A stretch of DNA of 64,000 bases from Jiangella endophytica (GCF_003427025.1 NZ_QVAI01000016.1:62001-126000); one strand, 5' to 3'. Shown: positions 8,311 to 17,282, numbered from the stretch's first letter. Numbers and translations are program-made. The notes: generated by a model from the letters alone, not told the origin.

Positions 8311-9771
8311 ATGGCAATGAAGCCCCAGAGATTCCGTCGTGTTGCCACCGCCTCGGCGCTGGCCCTCGTCGCGGTGACCCTGGCTGCGTGCTCGTCCGAC
8401 GAGAGCGGCGCCAGCGGCGAGCGCGTCACCATCACGATCTCAGGCCCCAACCAGTGGAACAGCGACCCCTCGTCGTTCGGGCCCGAGTGGGAGGCACAGA
8501 TCGCGCGGTTCGAAGAGCTCGAGCCGGACATCGACGTCGAGACGGTCGTCCTGCCGCTGTCGTCGTTCAGCGACACGCTCAGCACGCAGCTCTCCGCCGG
8601 CACCGCGTCCGAGCTCGTCTTCAACCAAGCGCCGCATCAGCCCTACATGGTGCATGAACTCGACGAGTACCTCGACCAGCCCAACCCGTACGTCGAGGGC
8701 AGCGATGCGTGGATCGACGTCTTCGACACTGCGTTGTTCGGCCCGGACAACTCCGTGACCTACAACAGCGAGGGCCACAACGAGTTCATCCCGTTCAACG
8801 TGTTCATCCCGGTCGTCTACTACAACACGGAGGCGTTCGAGGAAGCTGGCATCCAGGCGCCGATCGAGACCTGGGGGGAGTTCGAACAGGCCGCCCAGGC
8901 GCTCGAGGCCGCGGGCTACGTTCCGTTCGCCGCCGACAACGCGTCCCAGGGGCTGATGTGGACCTATGAGGTGATCTTCGATCAGCTGATGACCGGCGCC
9001 GTGTTCGACACCCTCAACGTCTTCGACGTCGAGGGCAACCCTGGCACGAACCGCTCACTCACGCAGAAGGACTGGGCGTGGGGTGTCAAGACCGGAGCCG
9101 TGCAGGCGACCGAGATCCCGGAGTTGCGAGGCTCTCTGGAGTTGCTGAAGGAGTTCTACGACTCCTACGTCACCCCGAACTGGTCCGGTGTCACCGGCAG
9201 CGGTGCGGCGGTGATCAACCAGGCGGACTTCACCAACGGGACCGCCGCCATGGCGTGGGGCTCGTCGTTCGGCTACTCGACGGTCGTCGCCGACGCGCAG
9301 TTCGAGGTCGGTGCCATGCCGTTCCCGACCGTCACCTCGGAGACCAGCGAGTACGCGACCGGCATCAACGCCCGGTACGGCGCTTCCATCTACGGCACCG
9401 CCTACATGATCCCGTCCACGGTCGAGGGACCCGAACTCGAGGCGGCGGTCAAGTTCCTGCAGTTCATGACCGCGCCGGATCACGTCGCCTCCTGGCTCGC
9501 CGAAACCGGGAGCCTGTCGGCGCTGGCCGATCCCGAGGTCCCGGACAACCTGCAGGCCTTCGTCGCGAGCGACTGGGTCGAACCCCGCCAGATGGGGTCG
9601 TCGGGCATCTATCCGCCGAACGGAACCGATCCGCAGGCGCTCTACGGCGGGTATCTGCTCGGGACGAAGGACGTCGACCAGATGCTCGCCGACATCCAGG
9701 CCAGTTGGGAGCAGGTGGCCGACCAGAACATCGAGCGCGGCGGCTGGACCGACGACTGGGCGCAGTCGTAG
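8311..9771 (+). CDS. Sugar ABC transporter solute-binding lipoprotein
   Basis: 486 residues. A basic n-region and hydrophobic stretch end in the lipobox LAAC, followed by CSSDES, so the mature protein should be a lipid-anchored extracytoplasmic binding protein. The remainder has the length and composition of CUT1 family-1 binding proteins (for example YNTEAFEEAGI and AAVKFLQFMTAPDH). The start is ATG at 8311 or, equally possible, ATG at 8317. It is the first gene of the plus-strand operon with the GH13 and GH113-like enzymes, and a strong hairpin follows its stop codon. It is the logical partner of the permeases at 5234-7067. Confidence 0.93.
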   Translation: MAMKPQRFRRVATASALALVAVTLAACSSDESGASGERVTITISGPNQWNSDPSSFGPEWEAQIARFEELEPDIDVETVVLPLSSFSDTLSTQLSAGTASELVFNQAPHQPYMVHELDEYLDQPNPYVEGSDAWIDVFDTALFGPDNSVTYNSEGHNEFIPFNVFIPVVYYNTEAFEEAGIQAPIETWGEFEQAAQALEAAGYVPFAADNASQGLMWTYEVIFDQLMTGAVFDTLNVFDVEGNPGTNRSLTQKDWAWGVKTGAVQATEIPELRGSLELLKEFYDSYVTPNWSGVTGSGAAVINQADFTNGTAAMAWGSSFGYSTVVADAQFEVGAMPFPTVTSETSEYATGINARYGASIYGTAYMIPSTVEGPELEAAVKFLQFMTAPDHVASWLAETGSLSALADPEVPDNLQAFVASDWVEPRQMGSSGIYPPNGTDPQALYGGYLLGTKDVDQMLADIQASWEQVADQNIERGGWTDDWAQS

Positions 9772-9781
9772 CGGGCGCTCA

Positions 9782-9814
9782 CGCGGGGTGTGCCGGAGCA
9801 GGGCGCACCCCGCG
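9782..9814 (+). terminator. Intercistronic hairpin after the binding-protein gene
   Basis: Thirteen paired bases (9782-9794 with 802-814 of the same kilobase, one G-T wobble) enclose a 7-nt loop. It lies 10 bp after the stop and 27 bp before the next start. Such hairpins commonly attenuate or stabilise transcripts so that the binding protein outnumbers downstream products. That role is an inference. Confidence 0.6.
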
Positions 9815-9840
9815 CAACAACTCTCGAGGAAGCGAGGCCC

Positions 9841-11529
9841 ATGACCACGCTGGGCATGTCGGAGCCGGCCCGGATGGTCGCCACGGAGGATCCTCTCTGG
9901 TGGCGCACCGCCGTGATCTACCAGGTGTACCCGAGGTCGTTCGCCGACGCCGATGGTGATGGCGTCGGCGACCTCCGGGGCATCGCCGACCGGCTGGAGA
10001 GCCTCGCCGAGCTCGGTGTCGACGCCCTCTGGCTCTGTCCGTTCTACACCTCGCCGCAGACCGACGGCGGCTACGACGTGGCTGACTACTGCGACGTCGA
10101 CCCGGTGTTCGGCACCCTGGCCGACTTCGACGACCTGCTGGACCGGGCGCACGGGCTGGGCCTGCGGGTGATCATCGACATCGTCCCCAACCACAGCTCG
10201 GACCAGCACGCCTGGTTCCGCGCGGCTCTCGCGGCAGCGCCAGGCTCCCCGGCACGGGACCGATATCTGTTCCGTGACGGGACCGGGTCCGACGGCTCGG
10301 CACCGCCGAACAACTGGCAGTCCACGTTCGGCGGCCAGGCATGGACCCAGCTGCCGGACGGCCAGTGGTACTTCCACATGTTCGATGCGACCCAGCCGGA
10401 CCTGAACTGGCGCGATCCCGGCGTCCGGTCGTCGTTCCGGCAGATCCTGCGGTTCTGGCTCCACCGAGGCGTCGACGGGTTCAGGGTCGACGTCGCGCAC
10501 GGGATGATCAAGGCGGAGGGGATGCCGGACTACCATCCGCAGGATCTCATCGGCCGGTTCGGTGTCGACCCCGGCGTCATTCTCACGAAGGAGGGGCCGA
10601 ACCCGCCGTACATGCTGCAGGACGGCGTGCACGACATCTGGCGCGAGTGGCGGGCGGTGCTCGCCGAGTACGGCGACGACCGGGTCCTCTGCGCGGAGGC
10701 GTGGGTCGAGCCGCTCAGTCACCTCGCCCGGTGGGTCCGCCCCGACGAGATGCATCAGGCCTTCAACTTCTCCTTTCTGGAGACGCCCTGGGATGCGTCG
10801 TCGCTGCGGCAGGTCATCGACGACTCGATCAGCGCTTTCGGGTCGGTCGGAGCGCCGAGCACGTGGGTGCTGTCCAACCACGACGTCGTCAGGCACGCCA
10901 GCCGGCTGGGGCTGGTGCAGCAGCCGGCTCCGGGCGACGGGCTCGGCCCCCGCACCGCCTCCGGGCTCGATCCCGAACTCGGACTGCGGCGAGCCGGCGC
11001 CGCGTCTCTGCTCATGCTGGCCCTCCCGGGCAGCGCCTACCTCTACCAGGGAGAGGAGCTCGGCCTGCCGGAGGTGGTCGACCTTCCCGACGACGCTCGC
11101 CGCGACCCGTCCTGGTTCCGTACCGGCGGTGTGCGCTACGGGCGTGACGGCTGCCGAGTGCCCCTCCCCTGGGAGGGCACCGAGCCGGCGTTCGGGTTCA
11201 GCCGCACCGGCGCGAGCTGGCTCCCGCAGCCGCGGGAGTGGTCGGCACTGGCACGCGACCGTCAGCGTGGTGTGGCCGGCAGCACGCTCGAGCTCTACCG
11301 TTCCGCCCTGGCGCTGCGACGCGAGCACGGCCTCGGTGGCGGAACGGTCACCTGGCTCCCCGGGTATCCACCGGACGTGGTCGCGCTGCGCAACAATGGC
11401 GTCACCGTTCTGGCGAACACCGGCTCCAGGGCGGTCGAGCGTCCGGGCGGCCGGCTGCTGGCCGGCTCGGGACCGGGCGCTCCCGGGGTGCTCGCGGGCG
11501 ACACGACCGTATGGCTGCTGGAGGAATGA
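9841..11529 (+). CDS. GH13 family alpha-glucosidase-type glycosidase
   Basis: 562 residues with the four conserved GH13 regions in order: DIVPNHSS (I), GFRVDVAH (II, Asp nucleophile), VLCAEAWVEP (III, Glu acid/base) and LSNHDVVRH (IV). The opening WWRTAVIYQVYPRSF and LGVDALWLCPFYTSP are typical of cytoplasmic oligo-1,6-/alpha-glucosidases. No signal peptide is visible, so it likely acts on imported oligosaccharides. ATG at 9841 has GAGGAAGCGAGG upstream and is preferred over the GTG at 9790, which lies inside the hairpin. It is followed after one base by the GH113-like gene. Confidence 0.92.
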   Translation: MTTLGMSEPARMVATEDPLWWRTAVIYQVYPRSFADADGDGVGDLRGIADRLESLAELGVDALWLCPFYTSPQTDGGYDVADYCDVDPVFGTLADFDDLLDRAHGLGLRVIIDIVPNHSSDQHAWFRAALAAAPGSPARDRYLFRDGTGSDGSAPPNNWQSTFGGQAWTQLPDGQWYFHMFDATQPDLNWRDPGVRSSFRQILRFWLHRGVDGFRVDVAHGMIKAEGMPDYHPQDLIGRFGVDPGVILTKEGPNPPYMLQDGVHDIWREWRAVLAEYGDDRVLCAEAWVEPLSHLARWVRPDEMHQAFNFSFLETPWDASSLRQVIDDSISAFGSVGAPSTWVLSNHDVVRHASRLGLVQQPAPGDGLGPRTASGLDPELGLRRAGAASLLMLALPGSAYLYQGEELGLPEVVDLPDDARRDPSWFRTGGVRYGRDGCRVPLPWEGTEPAFGFSRTGASWLPQPREWSALARDRQRGVAGSTLELYRSALALRREHGLGGGTVTWLPGYPPDVVALRNNGVTVLANTGSRAVERPGGRLLAGSGPGAPGVLAGDTTVWLLEE

Positions 11530-11530
11530 G

Positions 11531-12535
11531 ATGGTCGACGTCCCGTTCCAGCGAGGAATGAGCTACGGCTACCGCGCGCTTCGCGGCGACTACGCCGTCG
11601 ACGCGGTCGCGCGCGACGCCGAGCAGATGGCGACCTGGGGCATCGACAGCGTCGCCCTGCACGTGCACGTCGCCCAGGAGACGTTCGCCTCCACCCGTGT
11701 CTTCGCCGACTTCCGCGTGACGCCCGCGGACGAGGAGCTCGCCGGGGCGATCGCGGCGTTCCGCAGCCGCGGCATCCGCGTGATGGTCAAGCCGATGGTC
11801 GAATCCCAGGACTCCGCCTGGCAGGGGTCCATCCGCTTCCCGGACGACGGCAACGAGCAGATCGCCGGCGTGCGTACGGACTACTGGCGGCGCTGGTTCG
11901 CCAGCTTCACCGGCTGCCTGCGTCATTACGCCAGGCTGGCCGAGCACGCGGGTGCCGAGCTGTTCTGCGTGGGTTGCGAGCTCGTGGGCACGATGGACCA
12001 GTCGGAGTCGTGGGAGCGGGCCATCGCCACCGTGCGCGAGGAGTTCGGCGGCGTCGTCACGTACAACACCGACCACTCGGCCCTGGATGCGCCGCGCGAC
12101 TGGTTCCGGCGCCTCGACGCGCTCTCGGTCAGCTACTACGTCGCCGCCGCGGACGCTGCGGGCGCGACCGCCGACCAGATGGTCGACCACCTGCGGCCGC
12201 ATGCCGACGCGCTCGAGCAGCAGGCGGAGCGGCTCGGCATGCCGGTGTTCTTCGGCGAGATCGGTGCCCGCTCGCGTGCCGGCACGGCGACGCTGCCCTG
12301 GGACTACCAGACGCCGGCACCGTACAGCGGCCGGGAACAGGCCGACTATCTCGCCGCGATCCTCCGGACGTTCTGGGCGCGGCCCTGGTGGCGGGGCCTC
12401 TACTGGTGGAAGTGGGACGAGCGGCAGCACCGTCCGCAATACCACGACGATCCTGCGGGCGACAGAGGGTTCACCCTCCAGGGCAAGCCCGGCCAGCAGG
12501 TGATGACCGACTGGTACGCACGCCGGAACCGTTGA
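11531..12535 (+). CDS. GH113-like glycosidase (TIM barrel)
   Basis: 334 residues. The start ATG lies one base after the GH13 stop, with GAGGAATGAG as its ribosome-binding site. The sequence resembles GH113 beta-mannanase-type barrels: FQRGMSYGY at the N-terminus, FCVGCELVGTMDQSESW with a candidate acid/base Glu, VTYNTDH, and MPVFFGEIGARS with a candidate nucleophile Glu. The closing segment GLYWWKWDER is also typical. There is no signal peptide, so it is probably cytoplasmic and acts with the GH13 enzyme. GH113 covers few characterised activities, so mannan specificity is only a suggestion. Confidence 0.75.
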   Translation: MVDVPFQRGMSYGYRALRGDYAVDAVARDAEQMATWGIDSVALHVHVAQETFASTRVFADFRVTPADEELAGAIAAFRSRGIRVMVKPMVESQDSAWQGSIRFPDDGNEQIAGVRTDYWRRWFASFTGCLRHYARLAEHAGAELFCVGCELVGTMDQSESWERAIATVREEFGGVVTYNTDHSALDAPRDWFRRLDALSVSYYVAAADAAGATADQMVDHLRPHADALEQQAERLGMPVFFGEIGARSRAGTATLPWDYQTPAPYSGREQADYLAAILRTFWARPWWRGLYWWKWDERQHRPQYHDDPAGDRGFTLQGKPGQQVMTDWYARRNR

Positions 12536-12539
12536 CCGG

Positions 12540-12554
12540 TTGCACAGGGTGCAA
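12540..12554. promoter_or_regulatory. IclR-gene palindrome TTGCACAGGGTGCAA
   Basis: A perfect 6-bp inverted repeat (TTGCAC/GTGCAA) separated by AGG, 16 bp before the IclR start. A half-site, TTGCACAG, recurs at 14858 in the divergent promoter of the sugar-acid genes, with a CAACTAG string near both. This suggests an IclR operator and autoregulation. Confidence 0.55.
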
Positions 12555-12570
12555 CAACTAGCATGACGAC

Positions 12571-13362
12571 ATGGCGGGCACAGGCGCTGAGACCGAACCC
12601 ACCGGAGAACGCACCCGGACGGCACGAACGCTCGTGCGAGGGCTGGACGTGCTCGAGGCGGTCGCCGCCGCGGACGACGGCATCGGTGTGTCCGAGATCG
12701 CCGCGACGGTGGGGTTCGACAAGGGGACCGTCTCGCGGCTGCTCGGGACGCTGCGCAGCCGGGGCTACGTTCACCAGCGCACCGACCGCCGGTTCGAGAT
12801 CGGCAGCCGGGTGGACTGGCTGGCCGGCCGATATCGCGGTCGTATCGAGGTCGTCCGGGCCGCGGCCGAGGGGCACGCGCGGGACCTCTGCGCGCGTACC
12901 CGCGAGACGGTGCACGTTGCCGTCCGCGAAGGCCTCGACGTCGTCTACGTCGCACAGGAGCAGCCGGACAGGGCGGTCCGGGTCGACTCCGCGGTGGGTA
13001 CGCGGCTTCCGCTGCGCCGCACCGCCATGGGCCGGGCGATGCTCGCCGCCCTCGGTCCCCGGGAACGCGAGGCGCTGCTGGCCGCCTTGCGTCAGGACGC
13101 GGTCGTCGCGGGAGACGGGTTCGACGAGGCGGAGTTGCTGTCGGACGTGGCGGCCGCCGCCCGGCGGGGGTGGGCCGCTGTCGATCGTCACGACGATGTC
13201 ACCCGGCTCGCGGCCGCGATCACGGGTCCGTTGGGCGACCCGGTGGCGGCGCTGGCGCTGTCCGGCCCGGCCTACCGCGTCGAGCCGGAGCTGGCGGCGT
13301 ATGCCGCGGCCGTCGTGGCCACCGCGGAGGCGATCAGCGCCGACCTGGCTCGGCAGTCGTGA
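12571..13362 (+). CDS. IclR family transcriptional regulator
   Basis: 263 residues. An N-terminal winged helix (about 17-75; VSEIAATVGFDKGTVSRLL as recognition region) is followed by an IclR effector domain with its usual ETVHVAV, VRVDSAVGTRLPLRRTAMGRAML and RRGWAAVD segments. It starts 36 bp after the GH113-like gene but has its own palindromic promoter element. It is convergent with the SDR/RraA operon, and the shared half-site points to control of the sugar-acid module. Confidence 0.92.
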   Translation: MAGTGAETEPTGERTRTARTLVRGLDVLEAVAAADDGIGVSEIAATVGFDKGTVSRLLGTLRSRGYVHQRTDRRFEIGSRVDWLAGRYRGRIEVVRAAAEGHARDLCARTRETVHVAVREGLDVVYVAQEQPDRAVRVDSAVGTRLPLRRTAMGRAMLAALGPREREALLAALRQDAVVAGDGFDEAELLSDVAAAARRGWAAVDRHDDVTRLAAAITGPLGDPVAALALSGPAYRVEPELAAYAAAVVATAEAISADLARQS

Positions 13363-13387
13363 CCACGCCCTCCGGGGGACGAAGCCG

Positions 13388-14116
13388 TCACAGGGTGAAC
13401 CCGCCGTCGACCACGATGTCCTGGCCGGTGATGTAAGCGCCCGCCGGGGAGCAGAGCAGCACCGCCGCGGGCACGCAGTCGCCGGCGGAGCCGAGCCGGC
13501 CGGCCGGGATGGCGTCGACGACCCGTCGGCGATAGACGGGATCGGCGAGCGCCGCGGCATTGCGCGGGGTGTCGATGACCCCGGGGGAGAGGTTGTTCAC
13601 CGTCACGCCTGCCGCTGCCACCTGGCCGGCGAGGTTGCGAACGAGCGAGAACTGGGCCGCCTTCGACGCCGCGTAGGCCAGCATGCGCGGGTGCGGCCTG
13701 GACTGCTGCACACTACCGACGGTCAGCACCCTGCCCCAGCCGCGATCCACCATCGCCGGCAGCAGCCGCCGGATGAGGTCGAACGGCTCGATCACGTTGG
13801 TCCGCAGCTGCTCCTCGACGTCGAGTGGGTCGGTGTCGCGCCAGTCGGCCGGTCGCTGGACCGACGCGCTGGAGACGACGATGTCGACCGGCCCCAGCCG
13901 CAGTGCGGCGTCGGCCAGAGCGGCGCCCGATCCCGGGGCCGAGAGGTCGTGGCTCAGGTCGCCGCCGGCCAGGCCGTGCCGGACCACTCGGCACCCCCGG
14001 GCCTCGAGCGCGTCGGCGATCGCCGCGCCGATGCCGCTCGTGCCGCCGGTGATCAGAGCGGCGTGCCCGTCGAGCCCATCGGCCGAGTCAGCGCTGGACG
14101 AGGTCACGGCCACCAC
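13388..14116 (-). CDS. SDR family NAD(P)-dependent oxidoreductase
   Basis: 242 residues with the Rossmann motif TGGTSGIG near the N-terminus, the catalytic YAASK, an upstream Ser in VLTVGSVQQ and the C-terminal ITGQDIVVDGGF typical of classical SDRs such as gluconate and ketoreductases. GTG at 14116 immediately follows the TGA of the RraA-like gene, so the two are translationally linked. It likely oxidises or reduces a sugar-acid intermediate of this module. Cofactor preference cannot be fixed from the motifs alone. Confidence 0.9.
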   Translation of the reverse strand: MVAVTSSSADSADGLDGHAALITGGTSGIGAAIADALEARGCRVVRHGLAGGDLSHDLSAPGSGAALADAALRLGPVDIVVSSASVQRPADWRDTDPLDVEEQLRTNVIEPFDLIRRLLPAMVDRGWGRVLTVGSVQQSRPHPRMLAYAASKAAQFSLVRNLAGQVAAAGVTVNNLSPGVIDTPRNAAALADPVYRRRVVDAIPAGRLGSAGDCVPAAVLLCSPAGAYITGQDIVVDGGFTL

Positions 14117-14818
14117 TCACAGGCGTCCGTGCTTGCGATACACGGCCACGGGGTCCGCGCCGCTCTCGAACTCGGCCCGCACCTCGTCCTCCTGCTCGAT
14201 GAGCGATTCGACCCGTTCGAGCACCTCCACGACGTGTGCGCGCGGGATCGCGACGACGCCGTCGATGTCGCCGAAGACGAAGTCGCCAGGGTCGACGGTG
14301 ACCGTGGCGCTCGTGGCTCCGCGCAGCGCGACGGTGCGCTGCCAGTCGTAATAGCTCCAGCGGCGCAGGGCCTCGACGGGGCTGAGGTAGCGGCAGAACA
14401 CCGGGAAATCGCGGTCGAGCAGGAAGCGGGTATCGCGGGAACCGCCGTCGACCACGGCTCCGATGACGCCGCACGATGCCCCGACGGTCGCGTTCATCTC
14501 GCCGTAGTGCGCGGCCTGCATGTCGAAACTGCAGTCGCGGACGTCGACGAGCGGCACGCCGGTGGCCTTCATCGCCGTGAACAACTCGATGCGACGGGCT
14601 CGCAGCGATTCGTCGCCGGTGGGGTCCGGGATCCCCTTGATCGTGAAGGCGGGCCCGGCGACGACCCAGCGGTTGTCGACCGGCCGGATGTCGTTCGCCA
14701 GCGCCTGATTCGGCAGCCCCAGCTCCTCCAGCACGTCGTAGACGGCGCCGGAGTAGCAGGCGCGATAGCGCTCGATGAGCTCCTCGACCGGCAGCTCGTA
14801 CTCATACGGACTCGACAT
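14117..14818 (-). CDS. RraA/HMG aldolase family protein
   Basis: 233 residues from ATG at 14818, which has GGAGGG 5 nt upstream; an upstream ATG at 14851 is in frame but lies in promoter-like sequence. The family signature GASCGVIGAVVDGGSRDT is followed by VDPGDFVFGDIDGVVAIP, as in RraA-fold HMG/CHA aldolases and their many uncharacterised homologues. In this operon it is more likely an aldolase or keto-acid-cleaving enzyme than an RNase E regulator. It is divergent from the enolase-superfamily gene and may share an IclR-controlled promoter with it. Confidence 0.85.
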   Translation of the reverse strand: MSSPYEYELPVEELIERYRACYSGAVYDVLEELGLPNQALANDIRPVDNRWVVAGPAFTIKGIPDPTGDESLRARRIELFTAMKATGVPLVDVRDCSFDMQAAHYGEMNATVGASCGVIGAVVDGGSRDTRFLLDRDFPVFCRYLSPVEALRRWSYYDWQRTVALRGATSATVTVDPGDFVFGDIDGVVAIPRAHVVEVLERVESLIEQEDEVRAEFESGADPVAVYRKHGRL

Positions 14819-14835
14819 CGAACCCTCCGTCCAGT

Positions 14836-14870
14836 GTTGGCTTATGCCCAACTAGTGTTGCACAGAGTCC
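14836..14870. promoter_or_regulatory. Divergent promoter/operator region between RraA-like and enolase-like genes
   Basis: Contains GTTGG-CTTATGC-CCAAC (14836-14852) and TTGCACAG (14858-14865), the latter matching half of the palindrome in front of the IclR gene. It probably holds the IclR-responsive elements for both divergent genes. Confidence 0.45.
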
Positions 14871-14898
14871 TACCGATGAGCATCGAGGGAGCCGCGCC

Positions 14899-16089
14899 AT
14901 GAAGATCGTCGACCTCCGGGCCAGGACCGTCGCCATACCGACCGATGCGAAACTCCGTCACAGCACCGGCGTGCACCCGGGCTACTTCATGCGCACCGTC
15001 CTCGAGCTCATCACGGACGAAGGGATCGTCGGCCTGGGCGAGGTGGGTGGTGGCGATCAGCGAGGCGCCTTCGCGAAGCTGCGTGAGCGCGTCGTCGGCC
15101 ACGATCCCTTCCACCTGGAGGCGATCAAGTCGGCGACGCTGAGGTCGATCTACTACCTCTCGAACGCCCGGCTGTACGCGGCCATCGAGATGGCGTGCCT
15201 GGACATCCAGGGCAAGGTGCTCGGGCGACCGCTCAGCGATCTGCTCGGTGGCCGGGTACGCGACGAGGTGCCTTTCATCGCCTACCTCTTCTGGCGCTAC
15301 GACCGCCCGGGTGGCGGCGACGACACGCGGGCCGAGGACCTGGTGGAGCTCTGTGAACAGCTCACCGAGCAACTCGGGGTGAGCGCGATGAAGCTCAAGG
15401 CAGGCGTCCTGTCGCCGGAGGAGGAGGTACGGGTCCTCGAACTGTGCCGGGACCGGCTGGGACCGGACTACCGCCTGCGCATCGACCCCAACGGGGTCTG
15501 GTCGGTGCCCACCGCGATCCGGCTGGGCCACCGGTTGGAAGCCGTCGAGCCCGAGTACTTCGAGGACCCGGCCTGGGGCCTCGCCGGCAACGCCGCCGTG
15601 CGCGAGCAGGTACGCATCCCCATCGCGACCAACATGTACCCTGCCCGCTTCGACGACCTGGCGCCCGGCATCCGGCTCGGCGCCGTCGACATCGTGCTGA
15701 GTGACATCCACTATTGGGAGGGGCCGCGAGGGGTCAGGGACCTCGCAGCCGTGTGCCGCACGTTCGGCCTCGGCCTGGCGATGCACTCGGGAGTGGAGTT
15801 CGGCATCGAGCTCGCGGCGATGCTGCACACCGCCAGCACGATCCCCGACATGCTCACCGCCGGCGATGCCCACTATCACTACCTGACCGACGACGTCATC
15901 GCCGGCGGCAAGCTGCCCTACGTCGACGGCGCCATCCGGGTGCCCACGGGACCAGGACTGGGTGTCGAGCTCGACCCCGAGAAGATGGACAAGTACGAGC
16001 GGTTCTTCGCCGAGGTCGGCGACTACTACGCCCGGTTCCACGTCGACGCGCGACGTCCCGGCTGGGTCCCAGCGCAGGTCGGATTCTAG
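14899..16089 (+). CDS. Enolase superfamily sugar-acid dehydratase (glucarate dehydratase-like)
   Basis: 396 residues. Residues expected of the glucarate dehydratase group are present: K165/K167 (MKLKAG), D196 and N198 (RIDPNGVW), E222 (EYFEDPAWG), N245 (IATNMYP), D269 (VLSDIHYWEG) and H296 (AMHSGVEFG). The set fits syn/anti dehydration of an aldarate or aldonate to a 2-keto-3-deoxy acid. The neighbouring RraA-like aldolase and SDR could process that product. The exact stereochemistry of the substrate is not deducible. Start ATG at 14899 is preceded by GAGGGAGCC. Confidence 0.88.
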   Translation: MKIVDLRARTVAIPTDAKLRHSTGVHPGYFMRTVLELITDEGIVGLGEVGGGDQRGAFAKLRERVVGHDPFHLEAIKSATLRSIYYLSNARLYAAIEMACLDIQGKVLGRPLSDLLGGRVRDEVPFIAYLFWRYDRPGGGDDTRAEDLVELCEQLTEQLGVSAMKLKAGVLSPEEEVRVLELCRDRLGPDYRLRIDPNGVWSVPTAIRLGHRLEAVEPEYFEDPAWGLAGNAAVREQVRIPIATNMYPARFDDLAPGIRLGAVDIVLSDIHYWEGPRGVRDLAAVCRTFGLGLAMHSGVEFGIELAAMLHTASTIPDMLTAGDAHYHYLTDDVIAGGKLPYVDGAIRVPTGPGLGVELDPEKMDKYERFFAEVGDYYARFHVDARRPGWVPAQVGF

Positions 16090-16103
16090 GAGGAAGCTCA
16101 TCC

Positions 16104-17207
16104 ATGAACGCCACCGGACGAGTCGGCATCGGCGTCGTCGGCGCCGGCTCGATCTCCGATCAGTACCTCCAGAACCTCGGGTCGTACCCGGATGTCGAGG
16201 TGCACTTCGTCGCCGACCTCGACGCCGACCGGGCGAGAGCCAAGGCGGACCAGTACGGCGTGCCGTCGAGCGGCACCCCTGGCCAGCTGCTGGCCCACGC
16301 AGGTATCGAGATCGTGGTCAACCTGACGGTCCCGTCGGCGCACTTCGACGTCGCCGTCACGGCTTTGCGCGCAGGTAAGCACGTCTGGAGCGAGAAGCCG
16401 CTCACGCTGGATCCGGCCGACGCCCAGCGACTGCTGATCGAGGCGCGCAGCCGTGGGCTGCGCATCGCGGCCGCACCCGACACGTTCCTCGGCCCCGGTC
16501 TGCAGAAGGCCATCGAACTCGTGCGGGAGGGCGCGATCGGAACACCGCAAACGGCGGTCGCCATGTTCCAGGTGCCGGGTCCCGAGTCATGGCATCCGAA
16601 CCCGTCATTCCTCTACGCCCCGGGCGGCGGACCTCTCTTCGATGTGGGGCCGTACTACCTGACGGCACTCATCCAGCTCCTGGGCCCGGTCGCCCGCGTC
16701 GGGGCGACGGCGAACACCGCACGCCACACCAGGACCATCGCCACCGGCCCACACGCGGGTACCGAGTTCCCGGTGCTCGTGCCCACTCACGTCGCCGCCC
16801 TCCTGGAGTTCGAGAGCGGCGCGACCGCACAGGCGCTGTTCAGCTTTCAGTCGCCGATGCGCCGCGTCGGGCTGCTCGAGATCTCGGGAACCAGCGGCAC
16901 CATGGTCCTGCCCGACCCCAACGGATTCGACGGCGACATCGTCGTCATCGAATCGGACACCGAGACGGTGGTCCCGACGGTTGCCCGGACCGGGCGCGGG
17001 ACCGGCGTCGTGGACCTTGCCCGGGCGATCCGGGCCGGCGTGCGCGAACGCGCCTCCGGCAGCCTCGCGTATCACGTGCTCGACATCATGGTCGCCATCG
17101 ATGCCGCAGCCGAACAGAAGACCTTCGTGCCCGTCACCAGCACGGTCACCCCCAGTCAGCCGCTGCCCGAGGACTGGGACCCGCATGCGGCGACCTTGGA
17201 GGTGTGA
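16104..17207 (+). CDS. Gfo/Idh/MocA family oxidoreductase
   Basis: 367 residues. ATG at 16104 has AGGAGG 10 nt upstream and begins 14 bp after the dehydratase stop, so the pair forms an operon. The Rossmann signature GVVGAGSISDQY (10-21), EKP (97-99) and GGPLFDVGPYYL (candidate catalytic Asp180) are typical of sugar and inositol dehydrogenases. A role in oxidising a sugar or sugar lactone ahead of the dehydratase is plausible. Confidence 0.9.
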   Translation: MNATGRVGIGVVGAGSISDQYLQNLGSYPDVEVHFVADLDADRARAKADQYGVPSSGTPGQLLAHAGIEIVVNLTVPSAHFDVAVTALRAGKHVWSEKPLTLDPADAQRLLIEARSRGLRIAAAPDTFLGPGLQKAIELVREGAIGTPQTAVAMFQVPGPESWHPNPSFLYAPGGGPLFDVGPYYLTALIQLLGPVARVGATANTARHTRTIATGPHAGTEFPVLVPTHVAALLEFESGATAQALFSFQSPMRRVGLLEISGTSGTMVLPDPNGFDGDIVVIESDTETVVPTVARTGRGTGVVDLARAIRAGVRERASGSLAYHVLDIMVAIDAAAEQKTFVPVTSTVTPSQPLPEDWDPHAATLEV

Positions 17208-17270
17208 TCCGTCGCGCCTGCTGGTCGGCCACGCGTGGGTGCGACCGGGGCCGGCCGCGCGGTGACAGAA

Positions 17271-17282
17271 TTCACATGTTAA
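17271..17282. promoter_or_regulatory. Operator copy 3 (TTCACATGTTAA) upstream of regulator 2
   Basis: The exact reverse complement of the operator at 8264. It lies 31 bp before the GTG of regulator 2 and overlaps a plausible -10 (TAAACT), suggesting autoregulation or cross-regulation by the two paralogues. Confidence 0.72.

Noticed and set aside
9055-11328. A minus-strand 757-codon frame
   Set aside because: It is opposite the binding-protein and GH13 genes; the translation has no recognisable family features.
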